A stretch of 64,000 nt of DNA, from contig JADHYX010000022.1 of NCBI GenBank assembly GCA_027604685.1, positions 1 through 64,000 of the forward strand, read 5' to 3'. Both the position numbers and the translations under genes were made by a program. Positions 15,937 through 27,118 of the stretch are shown piece after piece; the first letter of the stretch is position 1, and the number at the start of each line of letters is the position of its first letter. Source of the stretch: Lobulomyces angularis (Eukaryota; Chytridiomycota; Chytridiomycetes; Lobulomycetales; Lobulomycetaceae). The notes under the pieces were generated by a model, which was not told the origin of the DNA, did no database searches, and saw only the letters and a list, made by a program, of their open reading frames with translations.

Positions 15937-17555
15937 ATGCCAACCACAATGTTGTATCCTGCACATCCTGAATCAATGATATCAACTGGATGCAACTCGC
16001 AGTTGAATATATCGATGATAAATTTGAGTGAAGAAAATATTTCTCAATATCAAATCAATCAAAGACCGAAATCACCTGAAAATAATAACTATGTTGGTGA
16101 GACATTTATCAAAGATAAAAATTCGGTAAAAGTACCTGTTGTGTTGGAAAGTGTTTATCAAAAAGCGTTAAGTAGAATTCAAAACCTTGAGAGTGCATTA
16201 GAGCATCAAAAAAACAGTCATGCAGAACAATTAAAAGGGCTACATGAAGAAGTTAAGCGATTGCAAACTGTTTGCAATGGTAAAACTTTTAATTTCTTAA
16301 AATTTCAATAAAAATTTTATTTCTTCTAGATTTGACTATTAATATGGTTTTATGTGGTGGTGATGTAAATAATAGTGCGACTTTACAAGTACCATTAAAA
16401 AAAACAAGGAGGGGTAGTACATTTCGCAATAATGGTAAGATTTAGAAAATAAGTATTTTATAAGATCCAATTATTTAATGAATTTTTTTTTAATAGTTAA
16501 TGAAGAAGATGAAACTGCAGGGAATTCTCTTCGTCCAAATAATTTAATTAAGAGAAGAAGTTCAAATCAAAAGAATCAATCAGCAGTAAACTTGAACAAG
16601 ATTTCTTCGCAACAGCCAAATAGCAGCAGTAACATTAGCGCAAAACTTGCCGAAGAGAGTTCAAATAAAAATAAAATTAATAAAGCAGAACAGCAAGAAG
16701 AAAACTTAAGCATATTGTTACAAAAACAAAAAACAAAATATATTCAAATTTTGGAAAGGGCGCACTTAGAAATTAAACAGCAAAAAAAGGATTTGGACAA
16801 GCACAAAGTAGAGTGTGAGTTACTAAAAGAAGTGCTCAGCATTAGTGGAGGTATCTCTTTTAGTCAAAAGGATCTGAAAGAGGCTATTGTCAATTTTCAA
16901 ATGGCTAAATCCAAAATTGAGCACAGATTCTCTAAAGACGTTCAACCAACTTCACTACCATCTCAATTACCCAACAGCAAGATTAACAGAGAAAAACAGC
17001 TGCAAAAAAAACAAATTCCAGGAGGGTCTGGAAACGGACAACGAAATAACAAGCAAGTATTGCCCCCAATAGATAGAACAAGTTCCAACACAAGTATTAA
17101 AAGTCTTCCCAAACCACCCACTAGTAATCCTACTAGCGCAAACAAATTTAGAAAGATAAAATCCAAAGATGAACTGGAAGACAATCAAAGCCCAAAAGAA
17201 ATCATAATTGAACAGGAAGCAGAAGAGGTTGGTTTGAATTTAATTCAAGACGAAAAATCAAAAATTGTTGGTGATTTGTTGAAATTGAGTTCAAAAACGA
17301 AGAAAACTCTCGATGGTGTGATGGTAGAAGCGGAAAGCAGCGAAAATTTAAATAAATACTTGACAACTAAATTTATCGTAAATATATACTTTATTAGCAT
17401 TTAAGGTATTCATTCTTTTTTCTTCTTTACAGGAAACCAGTCCACTGGCTGTTTCAAACATGCCAAAAAGTAATCAAGCTTGGAATAAAAAGGTGCATGG
17501 TACCAGAATGGTGCGAAAAAAAATGTATCAGGACTTGCTAGAACGATCAGTTTAA
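15937..17555 (+). CDS. Coiled-coil, low-complexity protein (unassigned)
   Basis: ATG 15937 (MPTTMLYPAHPES) is preferred over the upstream in-frame GTG. Introns after VCNG and after FRNN give a protein of about 470 residues. Two short coiled coils are visible: one near the N-terminus (ALSRIQNLESALEHQKN) and one in the middle (LERAHLEIKQQKKDLDKHK). The second is followed by a segment resembling a small helical domain (EVLSISGGISFSQKDLKEAI). The rest is a disordered Ser/Asn/Lys/Pro-rich stretch, and the last exon is basic (NKKVHGTRMVRKKMYQDLL), ending at 17555. There is no membrane segment or catalytic motif. It may be a cytoskeletal or flagellar adaptor, but this is not supported beyond the coiled coils. 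Confidence 0.7.
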
Positions 17556-17711
17556 AAGCATTTTATTAAACCTTCAAAATAACAGTTTTAAAAAATTTTT
17601 TCAATGAAATCAACAAAAATTAAAATTAATACAAAAATATATAGTTACAAATAATGATATATATAAAAAAAAAAGTTAGTTAATAACTATTTTTGTTGTT
17701 GAAAAAAAATT

Positions 17712-20625
17712 TTATTCTTTTAAAAATGTCTTCAATTCACCTTCAAAAACCCCATCTAAAATTAAAAATTCATTTTTTAAATCTTCACTCAAAATCAAAT
17801 TGTTATTGACTGTGTTCGAAGAAGCAACATGTTCTTTAGAGTTTTGTAAATTTTTTAAAAATCCTTCTGTCCCGCCAGAGAAATTATTAATATCAACAGA
17901 GGCTACAACAGTTTCAGAAATTGATGTGTTTAAATTGTGGCTAGAATCCCAGAGAAATCCACTCTCTTCCGTCAATTTAAATTCCAAATTTGCTGGCAAC
18001 TCTTTAACCAAAAATTAACATCACTTTAAAATATTTCAGTAATTCACCTGGAACTTCTAAAGTTAAGTTTGGCAATTCCGTACCTTCTCCTGTTAAATCC
18101 AACAGGCTCAAACGTACTGCAATCTAAAAAAAAAAATTTTAAAACTTTTTATTTCCAGAAAATGGACATACATCAGTTAAATCCTGTATATACTGAACTG
18201 TATGTCTCGTTGTGACGCTTTTTTCTAAAAGAAAATTAAATCCATCCACCCATTCACTTAATTCTTCCTCACTTTTGCATTGAAAACTAGAGAGTATTAT
18301 AGGAATCTGATTTGTAGTCTGTAACAGTTGAAACTGGTAATTATTTTCCTTCAACGATTTATCATTGTTTTTCAATGGTTTGCTCGTTGAAGGTCTCTTT
18401 ACATTTGATCCAAACTGTATTTCTGAAATCATTGAGATATCAACTAAATGAAAATAAAATTTTTGAATTTTTGAAAACCAATTTTTTTCTTACATTTTTC
18501 AGTTAAATCTTCTAGAATAGGTTGAAAGGTATCATTGGGAAAATCTCCATAGTGCAAATTTTTTAAATTATTAGATAACTTAAAAAATCTATAATTATTT
18601 ACAGGTGTTTTTAATCCGCTACCCACCCCAAACTTAAATTTTTGTTGCAACTGCTGCTCAATATTATTTTTTTCAAGCAGAAAAAAGTTCCCTTTTAACA
18701 GGCAATCAATACGTTGTTTTTTGACAAATTCATAGTTTTCCTTATAAAACTTTTCCCTTAAATTTCTAACATGAATTTTTTGGTATAAGTCATCTTCTAA
18801 TTCATTTTCAATACTCTGCCTATTTTTTAGTTGCGCTAGCTGAAAATCTAAAAAAATAAAAGTTTGAAGTTTATTAAGTGTCGAACTTCCATTTTATGAA
18901 AAACCAAGCATGTGTTTCTCAAATATAAGTAGAAAGTTTTCATCAAATATTGGAGTTAACCTAACAGAATATTTAAACTGAGACCTAATCAACAGGGATA
19001 CTCTAACCAAGTCATTTGTACAATTCCAAAGTTCCATTTCTTTCCATAGTTTAAAGTAGCACTTCAAAAGTATTAAAAATACTTTATGGAATGCAAACAG
19101 CAAAGGTTCAAAATTTGTCGCAGTTGCATCTTAAAAAAAAGTAAACCAGGGAATTTTTAAAAGAAATTTCTTACATCCAACACTAATTTCCCAACAATCA
19201 CACAGAATTTCAACAATTTCAACAGAAGCTATACCAAAAGGACACCTTTTTTCAAATTCCTTAGTCTGTTGCTCATGTATCATCTACAAGAATTTAATTT
19301 AACTGAATATATTCTGAGTCAGTATTTCTTTAGTATACTTGAAAAAATAAATCTTCATTTTTTTTTGCAAATTCTAGTATCGTTTCTAGACCCAACACTC
19401 CAACTCTCACGAAATCTTTTCGAGGGTTTTCTGTCTACATTATCCAAAAAATAAAATTTAAAACAAAAAAAAAAAGTTACACTGAAGCCCAGTAACCTAT
19501 ATTTGAACCCGTCGTCTTTGACAGTTACCTTGGAAAGTTTTAAAAGCTGCACAAACTCCAATTCTCCTTTTGTGGCAAGCTTTAAAATGGACTTTTTTTT
19601 TTGTAAGTGCATGTCCTGTTTGTACAAACTTTGAAAACCAATTAACTGGATTCCTAATTCTTCAGAAGGTTTCGAATGTATTAACTTTAAGAGAATTGGT
19701 CGAATTTCGAACTGTTCTAATAGACAGTTAGAAAAAAATTTACTGTAAAAAAAACAAACCTAAATTTCTTAAAACATCGCCTTTATAGGCAGCGCCACAA
19801 TTTCTTAAAATGACGATTATTAGTTGGAGTGAATTGGACTGTAACTGATAATCGGTTAATTTTAATCTCTCCACCAATGTTTTCCAGAAATCCTTTTTTC
19901 TTTTTATAATAGAATCTATCATTTCAAAGTTAAATTTATTAATCAAATGTTGAATTTTATTCATGTGAATTAAAATTTTTGAAATAATTCCTAAAATAAA
20001 GGTTAAGCATTTTAAGAAATTTGAAAGAAACCTGTAGCTGGTCTACAAATGTTCACTAAATTTTGTTCAACTACAACTTTAATCAAAAAATCAATAAATT
20101 CTATTGACAAATCATCCCATCCTACATCGTGTTCCCACAAATTTAAAATTGCAGTCAAGGCATAAGCTAAGGTATTTCCTAATAATACATTAAAAAAAAT
20201 AAAAATTTCAAAATTTATCCACCTTCGGCAGCAAATATAACTGTAATTAGTCCAGCAACTCCTCCATTTTCTATAAACTCTTCTACAAATTCAAATTCCA
20301 TCAAACTTTTTTGCAAAATAAAAACTGTCTTTTTTATCTGTAAAGAGTCCTCTTTATTTCGCAGTTGCTCAGACATTATTTTAGCTTCAATTTTTTGAGT
20401 AAAAGTAAGTTTCACTACATTAAGTTCGTTAAGTGGAAGTAGACTGGAATAATTTTGATTTGTTAAGATCTTGTTGGAATCGTACATTCGCAATATAAAA
20501 TCGTACGGGTTTTTATTGGTTAAATTAAACTTAACTAAAATAGTTTTTAGTAATTCTTCAATCTTTTCCTCTTCCTTCACTTCCAGTTCAACAGAATTAG
20601 GTTCGAAAATAACTTTCAGCTTCAT
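17712..20625 (-). CDS. ELMO/CED-12 family protein
   Basis: ELMO proteins pair with DOCK-type exchange factors to activate Rac GTPases and reshape actin. Read on the minus strand in about eight exons from ATG 20625, the protein shows a ubiquitin-like N-terminus (MKLKVIFEPNSVELEVKE), then armadillo-like helices including FIENGGVAGLITVIF. A long helical ELMO region follows. The C-terminal PH domain begins QRIDCLLKGNFFLLEK, continues with YRFFKLSNNLKNLHYGDF, and ends in a strand-helix around EEELSEWVDGFNFLLEK. After the PH domain comes AVRLSLLDLTGEG, which aligns with the end of animal ELMO1. A further C-terminal tail of about 100 residues (NLEFKLTEESGFLWDS onward) appears extra. It shares a 78-bp divergent promoter with the kelch-SH3 gene. 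Rac/DOCK partners are not in the window. Confidence 0.8.
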
Positions 20626-20703
20626 CTAATCGATAGGTATAGTATAGTATTAAAAAAGTAAAAAATTTTAGAATTTTGTATTTGTTTTTTTCTAATTTTT
20701 TAA

Positions 20704-22778
20704 ATGGAAATTTTTATGAAAAATATTGCTCCATTTCTAATTATTAAGCTTAATTTCCTCATTCTTTTTGTCACATTCCAATTGACATATTCTAAGATAC
20801 CAGGTATAAGCTGGGCCCAATATATACAAGTATGTAGATTAGCTGAGTTTAACTAAAATAGTTTTTTTATTTAGCAATATGAATCTATTTTTTCCTTCCA
20901 AGGTATCAAACCAACTTTTTGTAAAGACTAATAAATTGAATATTTAGGTTATCATCCTAATAATGTAAAAGTTCAGCCCTTTGGATATGAATTTTCCAAG
21001 ACTTATGACACAACAATGAACGGTAAAAGCATTGGATTTTTAACTTTTCAAAACAAATCGGTAATTGATCCACCATTGATAGAATCCAGCTGCATCCAAA
21101 ACCTATATTCTTCAAATTTTTTTATAAGTCCTCAAATTTACTGTTTAAACGGTAGAATTGGTGACTTTTACACTAACTACTTCACTACTTATCATCTCGG
21201 TTCTAAAATCCTTGATCATGGTATCGCTGAGATTTAAGCACCTATCTAATATTGTTTTTTAGTAATAGCTATAGATGGCCTTCCTTTAACTTCCCGCCAA
21301 TCGGCCTTGCATATGAATAACCAAATATTCACTTTTGGAGGTTATGTTGACCACAAAAATACAATTGATTCTAATAATATTAACATTATTAATCCAATAT
21401 CCAAAAAGTTGATGAAATCGGTAGGCCCAAAAAATTCAAGTATCTCTCCTAACGCTAGAGCATCTAGTTGCTTTTTACCATATTCAGCTGATGATAAAGA
21501 ATTTTCTGAGGAGAGCTTTTCCTCAACATCACCTGAGAAAACTCCGCCAATAATTATGTTGTTTGGCGAGTCTTCCAAAGATGGAATAATTACAAGGCAT
21601 AATGATGTATGGTTAGCAAAAATTCTTGTGAATGAAGTAGAGTGGGTGAGGATATACCCAAAACCAGATAAACTTACGGGGTTATCACCGAATCCTACCA
21701 CTTTAAATTCTTGCGTACGGCATGCGTTCATGGGAACTAACACCGTGTTCTTTTTTGGTGGTATTACTACCATTAACGACAATGAAACGAGATTAACGAA
21801 TAGTATTTGGAGTTTAAGCCAAAATCGGGATAGTCTTGAATGGAGATGGCAGTTGATAACTACGCACGATGCAAATTTAAGCAATTCAAATGATCTGGTA
21901 CCAACTTCCAGAGCAACTTCAATTTTTAATATCGAAAATATGCAATTATTAATATATGGAGGATTTACAGATTTGAATAATATGTACAGTGCTGAATCCA
22001 AGTAATTAAATTTTAAAAATTAATTAATTTAAACTATTTTTTAAGTCCAAAATTGTATATCTTTGACTTATGCGTTATGAAGTGGGTGGAGCGTGTAAAT
22101 AGAAATTATGATCGCACGGATTGTCCAGAAAAAATTTCAGTTTTTCTGGTAGTAACCACTGCACTAATTTTGATTTTCGCTGTACTAGTTATTTTATTTA
22201 TTTCCAAAAAATTTAGAAAGAGCCAATTTTTGGAGAAGTTTATAATGGATATCAACAGTGGTAACCCGGAAAACAAAAATAATTGGAAATACTATATTTT
22301 GAAAAATAGATATTTTAAAAAACTGGCTACAGTATTTAAAATATCTAGTATTAGTACATCTAAAAAATTAGTAAGTGATCGAATACATAAAGGGCATATT
22401 CCCCAACACGATGATCAAATTATTGTAAATGTTGGTGATATATTTGAAATTAGGTAATTTTCTAAACCATTAAAAAAGCTTTTTAAATTTTACAGAGAAA
22501 TATATCTGGACGATTGGGTTTTTGGCTTCAATGTTAATACTTCAAAGGAAGGAATAATTCCATTAAACTGTTTGGAAAATCTAAACCCTTTAGATTATCC
22601 AGAAATTTTAAATAATAAAAGATACAAACCATTAGTTCATGGATTGGATCAACTGGGCAACAATCACAACGAAGATTTTAATAGTTATGAAGCTCAACTA
22701 AGGCAACGGCAAAGTCAACGAATTAGCTTCCCTCCCAATTATGCCGAAATTCAAAATGACAACATTGCTACAGAATAA
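20704..22778 (+). CDS. Type I membrane protein: kelch repeats, one TM helix, cytoplasmic SH3
   Basis: ATG 20704 opens a hydrophobic leader (FLIIKLNFLILFVTF) that looks like a signal peptide. The spliced ectodomain carries kelch blades (NNQIFTFGGYVDH, FGESSKDGIITRHNDVWL, TVFFFGGITTIND, LLIYGGFTDLNNMY, KLYIFDLCVMKWVE). A single helix follows (VFLVVTTALILIFAVLVILF), then a basic stop-transfer FISKKFRKS. The cytoplasmic part has an SH3 domain: HKGHIPQHDDQIIVNVGDIF is spliced to EIYLDDWVFGFN and EGIIPLNCL, with the usual acidic ALYDY-like region, Trp and Pro. The end is a Gln/Arg-rich tail at 22778. Introns after DH, after AES and after IFEI restore the frame. The layout is that of a surface receptor coupling kelch-mediated binding to SH3-mediated signalling. 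The adjacent ELMO gene suggests actin/Rac signalling (inference). Confidence 0.82.
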
Positions 22779-23127
22779 ACAGTTGCTAGTACAGTTGCCG
22801 GTAATTTTAGACTTTTTAAATTTTTACATAAATATTAATTATTATATCATTTCAGTCATTTAACTTAAACAATAAAACATATTACTTTAATTTAAAGATC
22901 GCTCAATATTATTTTTGACTGTAACCTCCTTCAAAAGTCGGTTAAAAATACTCAACTTTTCTAAAAGTACTATTAACACTATTGCTCATAATGTTGGATA
23001 TATGAAATATATTTATGTGAATATTTATCAGTTGTTAGTTTTTTTTTTATATTTTTAAAGTTTCAATTTTTGGTAAACTATCATAATAAATTTTTTTATA
23101 CGATCAGTAAAAGTTGAATACAATCAT

Positions 23128-24208
23128 TCACTTCACTTCTTTGGAAATGCATAAATTAGGGTCACTATAGTACTTTAACAGATCAGGTATTTCAGAGTAA
23201 TCACTCAAATTTAATCGAACGTCAGAAGTTAAACTTTTATTGTTGGAGGATGAACAGTCTGTAGTGGTTTGGAGTGATCGCCTGTTACTTAGTTCTCTTA
23301 TGACTTGGCTAATATTGTTTAACATTTCTAAAAGCATCGTCGAGATAATCAAGTGAACAAAAGTTGGAATTGATCCTATCGCTTTTATTTCCACAATCTG
23401 CCCTGCTCCGACATAAAGAACTCCTGCAATAACTTCCAATAAAACTGATAAAACTAACATTGAAATCATTTGAATCTTGGCTATCTTTTGAGCATTTTTC
23501 TTGATTGCACCACCCTTCATAGAATGAATAACTGTTCTTATCATCATTAAATTAAAAAAGAATTCCATAATTCCTGCATAGAAGTTTATTATGAAAAAAG
23601 AACAAGAGAATATGCTGAGTTGCAACTTCAGTAGTTCATAAGGATATCCAGGAGTATTTGCGATTAAAAAGTCAAAAATTATGTAACTTAACAGCAGCAT
23701 TGACCCAAAAAGATAACTGAACTTAATTCCTGTAATTATGAAACTCGTTCTTGACTTTGGGGTGATTGCATGAAGTTTATAATATCTTTCAGATGCCATA
23801 AATAGCGTTAAGTTTATACCGAAAAAATAAAGTACATAATTTATGATGCTTAAGACACAAGGAACAAGTTCTTTATAATATGAGTATCTCAGCAAAACAG
23901 TGTCAGTCAGGTTGTTTGCGGTGTTTTTATCTGATAATCTGAATTGATGAGCGAAATTTACACCAACAAAGATCTGATTTATTGAAACGCATGAAAGAAT
24001 TATCAAGGTGTATCTAGAAAAAGTATCAAAAATTTAAGTTATAATCTTCCATTTAACAGAACTATTACCTAAGCTGTGTATTATTAATTGAAAATATGTT
24101 TTTGATATTAAATCTTTTTAATTTTATAAAAAGTCTAGTTAATGCCACGATGAAAATTATGCAATTTAACAAAAGCGTTGCAATCCTAAGCGGCTTAATT
24201 TCAAACAT
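23128..24208 (-). CDS. Seven-helix membrane protein, family copy C
   Basis: An intact minus-strand paralogue of copies A and B. Exon 1 starts at ATG 24208 (MFEIKPLRIATLLLNC) and ends NNTQLR. After an intron of about 55 nt, exon 2 continues YTLIILSCVSINQIFVGVN. Shared family blocks are LLRYSYYKELVPCVLSIINY, FNLMMIRTVIHSM and HLIISTMLLEMLNNI. The tail is Ser/Asp-rich and ends SDPNLCISKEVK. The same conserved intron position as in A and B shows common descent. The whole unit, flanks included, was duplicated to give the pseudogene at 24.5-25.6 kb. Confidence 0.82.
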
Positions 24209-24547
24209 CTTAATAAAGTTGAATTTCAGTTAAAAAAATTAATTAAAAATTTATAAAACATATCACACTGAATTGTTGTTATGTAAATATAGCACTATCC
24301 AATCAGATAAATTTATATACAATAAATTTTATCAATCCAATAACACCTTTTATTTTCAAAATAAATATTTATTTTAGATAAATGAATTAATAATAGTGTG
24401 CATATTTATCAGTTGTTAGTTTTTCTTATGTATTTTTCAACAATAGTTTCAATTTTTAGTAAATTAGCATTATAAAATTTTATACAATGCGTGAAAGTCG
24501 ACATAACTATCATTTCACTTCTTAGAAATACCTAAATCAGCGTCATT

Positions 24548-25580
24548 TTAGTACTTTAATAGATTAGGAATATCGAAGTAATCGCTCAAATTTAATCCAA
24601 AGTTAGAAGTTAAACTTTTATTGATGGAGGATAAAAAGTCTGAAGATGTCAGAAATGAACTCTTTTTTTCAGTTCTTTTATGACTAATATCGTTTAACAT
24701 TTCTAAAAGCATCGTAGAGATAATCAAGTGAACAAAAAAAGGAATTGTTGCCATCGCCTTTATTTCTACAGGTTCCCTGCTCCGACATAAGGAACTCCTG
24801 CAATAAATTCCAATACAACTGATAAAGTAACATTGATATCATTTTAATCTTGGCTGTCTTTTGAACATGTTTTTTAATTGCACCTTTCATAGAATAAATA
24901 ACTGTTCTTATCATCATTTAAATTAAAAAAGAATTCCGCAACTCCAGCGTAGAAGCCTACTAAAAAAAAGGAATAAGAGAATATGCTGAGTTGCAACTTC
25001 AGTAGCTCATAAGGATATCCAGGAGTGTTTGAGATTAAAAAATCAAAAAATTATGTAACTTAACATGAGCATTGACCCAAAAAGATAACTGAACTTAATT
25101 CTTGTTATTATGAAACTCGTTCTTGACTTTGAGGTGATTGCATGAAGTGTACAATATCTTTCAGATGCCATAAACAGCATCAAGTTGATTCCCAAATATA
25201 AAGTACATAATTTATAATGCTTAAGACACAAGGAACAAGTTCTTTATAATATGAGTACCTCAGCAAAACAGTGTCAGTCAGGTTGTTTGCGGTGTTTTTA
25301 TCTGATAATCTGAATTGATGAGCGAAATTTACACCAACAAAGATCTGATTTATTGAAACGCATGAAAGAATTATCAAGGTGTATCTAGAAAAAGTATCAA
25401 AAATTTAATTTATAATCTTCCATTTAAACAGAACTATTACCTAAGCTGTGTATTATTAATTGAAAATATGTTTTTGATATTGAATCTTTTTAATTTATTG
25501 AAAAGTCTAATTAATGCCACAATGAAAATTATGCAATTTAACAAAAGCGTTACAATCCTAAGCGGTTTAACTTCGAACAT
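24548..25580 (-). pseudogene. Seven-helix family pseudogene (tandem copy of C)
   Basis: A near-identical copy of the 23.1-24.2 kb gene, with ATG at 25580 (MFEVKPLRIVTLLLNC) and the same intron. The second-exon opening is identical over long stretches. Reading breaks after CVLSIINYVLY (shift to IWEST), again after MLMLSYIIF, after MMIRTVIYSM...AKIKMISML, and before MATIPFFVHLIIS. At least four frameshifts or stops are present, so no full protein can be made. Conservation is highest in exon 1, the intron and the start of exon 2, so the duplication or a later gene conversion is recent. Confidence 0.88.
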
Positions 25581-25799
25581 CTTAATAAAGTTGAGTTTTT
25601 TAAAAAAATTAATTAAAATTTATAAAAGCATATACAAAGAATTATTATTATGTGTACGCAATCACTATACAAACAGATAAAATTTTTTTCCAATAAACCT
25701 TTTATTTCCTGTATGCTCATAATGTTAGATAGAAGAATTAATATTAATGTGAATAATTATCACATGTTTACTAGTTGTTTTTTATTTAATTTTTTCAAC

Positions 25800-26015
25800 A
25801 GTAGTTTCAATGTGTAGTAAACTAGCATGAGGATAAAGTCTGTAGAAGTCAGGAATGAACCCCTTCTGTTCAATTCTTTTATGACTCGGCAAATATTGTT
25901 TAGCATTTCTAAAAGCATGGTGGAAATAATCAAGTGAACAAAAAAGGAATTGTTGCTATCGCCTTTATTTCTAGAATTTGCCGTGCTCCGACATAAAGAG
26001 CTCCTACAATAAATA
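25800..26015 (-). pseudogene. Third, highly decayed copy of the seven-helix gene
   Basis: A short fragment matching the helix-7 and C-terminal part of copy C: the antisense of MLEMLNNI, HLIISTML and the Glu-Ile-Lys-Ala segment is recognisable. Downstream flank similarity (25750-25840) to the flanks of both other copies shows it came from the same tandem duplication. Confidence 0.7.
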
Positions 26016-26610
26016 CATATTACATAGATTTATTTTTATGTAAACACAATCACTATCCAATCAGAAGAAAAAAAATGCGATCCAGAATGTTATTTTTGAA
26101 GATCCAATAAGAAGCATTTTTGATGCATTGTTATAAAGGAAGTTCAACCAAATTTTACTAGGAGTAACTCTTCAAAAATTCATTTCGAATAGTATTTAAA
26201 TTAAATCCTAAGGCAGAATTAAATACACCAAATACATGATTTAATAATGAAAATACTTTTGCTTTTAACCTTAGGTTGAAATGGAATGAATTGGTTTAAA
26301 TTTCGATGTTTTATAAATTAATTGATTTAAAATTGAAAAGTCAGGAAATTTTTACAATATACTGGAATAAAAGTTCTTCTTAATTCTGAATTAAAAAAGA
26401 TTAAATTTATGGACTTCAATCAGTTTAAAAGCTGAAAAAAAAGCTGTATTAGATAATTTTTTAATATAGAGATTGGAGAAATAGATCAAAATTTTCCCTA
26501 TAAAGTGCTTATTTTTCTAATTAAAATTTATCACGATAAGCCGTTGAGAATCATTTACAATTAAAGATACAGATCATCTTATACTATATTATAAAATTTT
26601 TACTGTTTTT
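26016..26610. other. Intergenic, no gene seen
   Basis: AT-rich sequence with no open frame of note on either strand. It separates the duplicated seven-helix cluster from the OB-fold gene. Confidence 0.5.
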
Positions 26611-27118
26611 TTAACCAGCGTACACATATTCAACATTTGAAACATTATTCTTTAAATTGAAAACAAAATTATCAAAGTCACTGTGAAGATCAAAATCAAT
26701 AATCTCTTCGAAGTCCATTTCTTTATTTTGCGAAAAATTTTGCAAAATCAAAAAGCTGTTGCAAATTTTAGCTTTTAAATTTTTTAAATGATAGAAACTG
26801 TTCTTGATTAAACTTAAGTTTTTTGAAAAAACTTGAAGTAAAGCAGAACCTGTATCGTCCGATATGAGATAAGTTTGTATAAAAATATTTGAATTTTCGT
26901 CTTCATCTTTTTTTTTTAAATTATCAACATTCCAATGTTAGATGTTTTTTTTTTTTTTTTTAAAGATATAAATTATGTCAAAGATATTCGCTATATGTTT
27001 CAGTTGAAAAAAAAAACAGAATCATACCTATTGTAGCACCAATTTGGCAAACTTTATCAATAATTTTAACTTTTAAATCAAAAAGTGGTTGATTTGGTTT
27101 GATATCTTTAATTTTCAT
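26611..27118 (-). CDS. OB-fold single-stranded nucleic acid binding protein (SOSS-B/NABP-like)
   Basis: Two exons, 27118-27028 and 26906-26611, encode about 128 residues from ATG 27118. The first exon has KIKDIKPNQPLFDLKVKII. The second continues DEDENSNIFIQTYLISDDTG and SALLQVFSKNLSLIKNSFY. The opening 'xKDIKPxxxxLxLKVxII' followed by 'xxxLxSDDTGSxxLxVF' fits the OB-fold of SOSS-B (hSSB1/NABP) proteins, which bind single-stranded DNA in break repair. The acidic C-terminal tail (DFEEIIDFDLHSD) is extra. The intron contains a long run of A and T. Family placement is by motif only; another OB-fold protein such as a RPA- or CST-like subunit remains possible. Confidence 0.55.

Noticed and set aside
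16963..17188. Two overlapping minus-strand ORFs rich in Leu/Ser
   Set aside because: They are antisense to the Ser/Pro/Lys-rich exon of the 15.9-17.6 kb gene, which produces spurious hydrophobic frames.
21342..22001. 219-aa minus-strand ORF
   Set aside because: Long, but it mirrors the kelch exon, whose plus-strand reading has proper repeats and splices into TM and SH3 parts.
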